A DNA stretch of 64,000 bases from positions 1-64,000 of the forward strand of contig MEOQ01000032.1 of NCBI GenBank assembly GCA_001769275.1, given 5' to 3'. How positions within the stretch are numbered: position 1 is the stretch's first letter; each line of letters opens with the position of its first letter. Below the pieces are notes generated by a model. It did not search any database, had not been told where the DNA came from, and was given only the letters and a program-made list of their open reading frames with translations. Source of the stretch: Bacteroidetes bacterium GWF2_43_63. GTDB lineage: Bacteria; Bacteroidota; Bacteroidia; Bacteroidales; DTU049. The position numbers and the translations under genes were made by a program. Positions 61,772-64,000 of the stretch are shown here, piece after piece.

Positions 61772-62116
61772 TCAATGCAACAAATACAACTCTCCGCTGT
61801 AATCGTGTTGAAGTCCGTCGGTGAATTCAGCATGAAAATAATAGTAGTAAAGCCCGCCTGAAATGCTGCTGCCGGGATTCCAGCAGGTATATATATTTGT
61901 AGTTCTCCACATCTCAATTCCATCCTGATCGGTTACAATCAGCAGACATTTCGAAACATCGTCAGCATCGATGCACCACATTTCATTATATCCGTCATTG
62001 TCGGGTGAAAAAGAATTTGGAATGCGGATACGCTCATCCCAGTTATGATCATAATTATTCTCACAGGAAAATAGGAATGAGAAAGCAATGATGATAAAAA
62101 AGAATTTTGCTTTCAT
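61772..62116 (-). CDS. Small lipoprotein consisting mainly of a type B (CHU_C) sorting domain
   Basis: From ATG 62116, 114 residues: lipobox FLFSC (Cys 18), a 10-residue linker, then IPNSFSPDNDGYNEMW...LLIVTDQDGIEMW...SGGLYYYYFHAEF...GELYLLH, which is a complete gliding-motility-associated C-terminal (CHU_C, T9SS type B) domain. Such domains normally sit at the end of proteins of hundreds to thousands of residues and direct them to T9SS with help from a PorP/SprF protein. Here almost nothing else is present, and a lipobox precedes it. A PorP/SprF-like gene lies 4 bases upstream. Confidence 0.8.
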   Translation of the reverse strand: MKAKFFFIIIAFSFLFSCENNYDHNWDERIRIPNSFSPDNDGYNEMWCIDADDVSKCLLIVTDQDGIEMWRTTNIYTCWNPGSSISGGLYYYYFHAEFTDGLQHDYSGELYLLH

Positions 62117-62120
62117 AGTA

Positions 62121-63011
62121 TCAGAGATTAATTGAAAAAACAAGTCGCGATTGCTGCAAACAAAATTCTTCTGAAACGGGCTTGACAAAAGCGAATGAAG
62201 CTACTCCTGCAGAAATCTTTTTCCCTGAATACAAAAGCATGACTCCGCCCGATTTATTGGTTGACAATTGGATTCCCAAACAGACGCGGTGAAACTGATA
62301 GGTCGATTCAATATTGAAAATGTGATGTTTAAGCTGATTCATTCTCCAACCTGCGGCGATGGTGCGGAATCCGTTACGAGTATCATTGTAATATCCTCCT
62401 GTAAACCGCATCCCGCCTGTGTATTCATTGTATGAAACAAAGCTGATATTCGGCGTAGTCAGGTCATAAAACCTTGCCGTAGCAAACAAGTGAGGTGCTG
62501 TAAAAACCAGATGTCCGTGAAATGTTGCAACGGCTTTGCTTAACTGATCCATTGGCTTAACCTGATTTGACTCAATTATTGTGTCTGAAATCGTTAGCTG
62601 ATCGGGAAAAACAAGACTCTCCCAGTTTAATTTGCATGCAAGTACATGAAAAGACATTCCTGCTGCCAAAGAATAATCCGGATTTTTTAAAAAATCGTAC
62701 AGCACGCTTATACCGCCATTTGAAGAATTGTACATGTATGATGCAGCGTAATTCCAGTCTGCCGAATAAGTGAAACGTGATTTTTTCGACGGATTGAAAT
62801 AAATTTCCACATCGGAATTAACAAAGACAGATGGCTTATCAACTGAAAAATCGGGGCCGGCCGATGCCCTAAAAAAGGCCTCTCCTGGATTCTGCGGGAA
62901 AACCGAACAAGCTTCACCGGGAAATAAAAGCGGCACCCGGAGCGAATCCTGTGCATTCATCCATAATGGGATTATAAAAATGAGAAAAATAAATTTTCGC
63001 ATAAAATCCAT
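62121..63011 (-). CDS. PorP/SprF-family T9SS outer-membrane protein
   Basis: 296 residues from ATG 63011; signal peptide ending NAQ. The order of barrel strands (SADWNYAASYMYNSSNGGISVLYDF, YSLAAGMSFHVL, GMRFTGGYY, VCLGIQLSTNKSGGVMLLYSGKKISAGVASF) fits the PorP/SprF family, which bind type B cargo to the translocon and are encoded beside it (SprF with SprB). Full promoter TTTG-N19-TACATTTG at 63023-63053. It heads a three-gene operon with the CTD lipoprotein and a type A cargo. Confidence 0.8.
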   Translation of the reverse strand: MDFMRKFIFLIFIIPLWMNAQDSLRVPLLFPGEACSVFPQNPGEAFFRASAGPDFSVDKPSVFVNSDVEIYFNPSKKSRFTYSADWNYAASYMYNSSNGGISVLYDFLKNPDYSLAAGMSFHVLACKLNWESLVFPDQLTISDTIIESNQVKPMDQLSKAVATFHGHLVFTAPHLFATARFYDLTTPNISFVSYNEYTGGMRFTGGYYNDTRNGFRTIAAGWRMNQLKHHIFNIESTYQFHRVCLGIQLSTNKSGGVMLLYSGKKISAGVASFAFVKPVSEEFCLQQSRLVFSINL

Positions 63012-63022
63012 TTTTTGACTAA

Positions 63023-63053
63023 CAAATGTAATCGATATTTTATCCAAAACAAA
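63023..63053 (-). promoter_or_regulatory. Promoter of the PorP-like operon
   Basis: TTTG (63050-63053), 19 bases, TACATTTG (63023-63030) on the minus strand, 11 bases before the ATG. A complete match to the Bacteroidota consensus. Confidence 0.65.
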
Positions 63054-63108
63054 ATAATTTCTTAACAACCGGATTTTCCTTCTTGCGTTGTATCACAAAT
63101 TTTTCTGG

Positions 63109-63145
63109 GCGCGCGTCTCCCGCTTGCAACGTTTTACGTTGACGC
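63109..63145. repeat. Module A of an inverted intergenic repeat (right copy)
   Basis: Reverse complement of 56314-56350 with a single mismatch; contains CAACGTTTTACGTTG. Confidence 0.75.
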
Positions 63146-63154
63146 ATGACCACT

Positions 63155-63283
63155 CTCCTCTACGGGTGCTGCGCGCGTTTTACCCGGGGTAGCTTCGCTT
63201 CGCTCGCAACCATGGGCTACCAATATTTGATCCCTACGGGATCGTTTTGTGCTTCGCAGCTTTTTTTATGGCTTCGCCACTGA
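63155..63283. repeat. Module B of an inverted intergenic repeat (right copy)
   Basis: Similar to the reverse complement of 56391-56522, including GGGCTACCAATAT and GGCTTCGCCACTGAC. The gap 63012-63341 has no gene. Confidence 0.65.
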
Positions 63284-63316
63284 CCACTGGCAACTGGCTA
63301 CTGGAAACTATTTTTG

Positions 63317-63324
63317 TATCTTTG
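63317..63324 (+). promoter_or_regulatory. -7 element of the epimerase-like gene
   Basis: TATCTTTG, 17 bases before the ATG at 63342. Confidence 0.5.
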
Positions 63325-63341
63325 CTTCGTATTTAATTAAA

Positions 63342-64000
63342 ATGAAAATTTCAGCCTCGCTTTATAGTGCCAATGCAACCGATTTGCGCGAGCTGGTGCG
63401 CGAACTCGACGCCTACCAGTCCGACTGGTTTCACATTGATTGCAACGATGATCCATCGGTTTTTGATGATATAAAAGAGATCCGTAACTATTCGGATACG
63501 CCCATCGATTTACACATCATCAGTCCGGAGCCTCAGAAATACTATGATCAGATTATTGATGCCGGAGTTGAATATGTGACATTGCAATACGAAGCCATTG
63601 AAAACTGGCAGCCAATGCCGGTTGCATTCAAAGGTCAATTGGGAATTGCAGTTACTACTGACACAGATATCGCGGTGTTTGATCGTTTCGCCGACAACGC
63701 TTCTTTCATTTTATTTATGGCCACCACGCCCGGAAAGAGCGGGGAGCCGTTTCAACAGAAAAATTTCAGAAAGATCCGCGAATTCAGAAATAAATATCCC
63801 GATAAAAAAATTCATGTTGATGGCGGTATCAATGCAGAGCTTTCTTTCATCCTGCGCAATATGGGCGTGACAGCCGTTGTGGTTGGTTCCTACCTGCTGC
63901 GTCAGGAATTTATTGGTTCGGCCATGATGAAACTGCGTAGCAATACCGGAAGCGAATATAGGGTAAGTGATTTCATGCTGAACCGCGATGAAATTCCGAC
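63342..64000 (+). CDS. Ribulose-phosphate 3-epimerase-like protein (partial, runs off the window)
   Basis: 219 codons from ATG 63342 to the window edge with no stop. The TIM-barrel text matches Rpe: KISASLYSA at the start, FHIDCND (first catalytic Asp region), DLHIISPEPQKYYDQII, and HVDGGIN (second catalytic Asp) followed by GVTAVVVGSYLL (phosphate loop). The usual MDGxFVPN is altered to CNDDPSVF, so it may act on a different sugar phosphate or none. Residues after about 200 (YRVSDFMLNRDEIP) exceed the normal Rpe end, hinting at an extra C-terminal domain beyond the window. Confidence 0.75.
   Translation, partial: MKISASLYSANATDLRELVRELDAYQSDWFHIDCNDDPSVFDDIKEIRNYSDTPIDLHIISPEPQKYYDQIIDAGVEYVTLQYEAIENWQPMPVAFKGQLGIAVTTDTDIAVFDRFADNASFILFMATTPGKSGEPFQQKNFRKIREFRNKYPDKKIHVDGGINAELSFILRNMGVTAVVVGSYLLRQEFIGSAMMKLRSNTGSEYRVSDFMLNRDEIP

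Overview
The window is a chromosomal stretch of a Bacteroidota bacterium, probably an uncultured or little-studied relative of the Bacteroidales/Sphingobacteriales. Four kinds of evidence support this. Many genes are preceded by the phylum-specific promoter TTTG-N18-23-TAnnTTTG. Several secreted proteins end in type IX secretion (T9SS) sorting domains. Genes for GldH, PorT, PorX and a PorP/SprF-like protein are present. Menaquinone is made by the futalosine route (mqnE-mqnB-mqnD). One tRNA gene is present (Ala, GGC). I saw no rRNA, CRISPR array, prophage, transposase gene or antibiotic-resistance island; the mobile-looking material is short palindromic repeats between genes.

Layout. 0-6 kb: a lipoprotein, glnS and folB divergent from a shared promoter, and pheT with a duplicated 3' end around a palindromic repeat. 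6-10 kb: an M6-type metalloprotease split by a frameshift, and a thioredoxin-like protein. 10-15 kb: an operon of a TolB-like/beta-barrel fusion protein, an M20 amidohydrolase and gldH. 15-24.7 kb: a T9SS cargo protein, a Nif3-like protein, a histone-H1-like/zinc-ribbon fusion, a FadL-like porin, a Tyr/Asn/Ser-rich lipoprotein, proS and mazG. 24.8-36 kb: a large T9SS-exported amidase, porT, an OPT transporter, a flavoprotein and small unknown genes. 36-41 kb: an MsbA-like ABC transporter and the porX-tsaE-ald operon. 41.5-47 kb: an HD hydrolase, a nitroreductase and lpxD-lpxC-fabZ. In this lipid A operon lpxC and fabZ, fused in most Bacteroidota, are two overlapping reading frames.

46.9-52.6 kb is a tight minus-strand cluster, mqnE-mqnB-mqnD-hldD-(outer-membrane protein)-waaA, joining menaquinone synthesis to LPS inner-core synthesis. 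52.7-56.2 kb is one giant outer-membrane protein gene. 56.3-63.3 kb is framed by inverted copies of two intergenic repeat modules and holds tRNA-Ala, rlmN, two type A T9SS cargo proteins and a small operon pairing a PorP/SprF-like protein with a 114-residue lipoprotein that is almost only a type B sorting domain. The window ends inside a ribulose-phosphate 3-epimerase-like gene.

Together the genes describe envelope building (lipid A, Kdo, heptose, ABC flippase, porins), T9SS regulation and cargo, respiration (menaquinone) and translation (three aminoacyl-tRNA synthetases, tRNA, RlmN, TsaE). The most unusual points are the lpxC/fabZ split, the H1-like tail on the zinc-ribbon protein, the minimal CTD lipoprotein beside the PorP-like gene, and three families of hairpin repeats, two of which sit on the 3' ends of genes.
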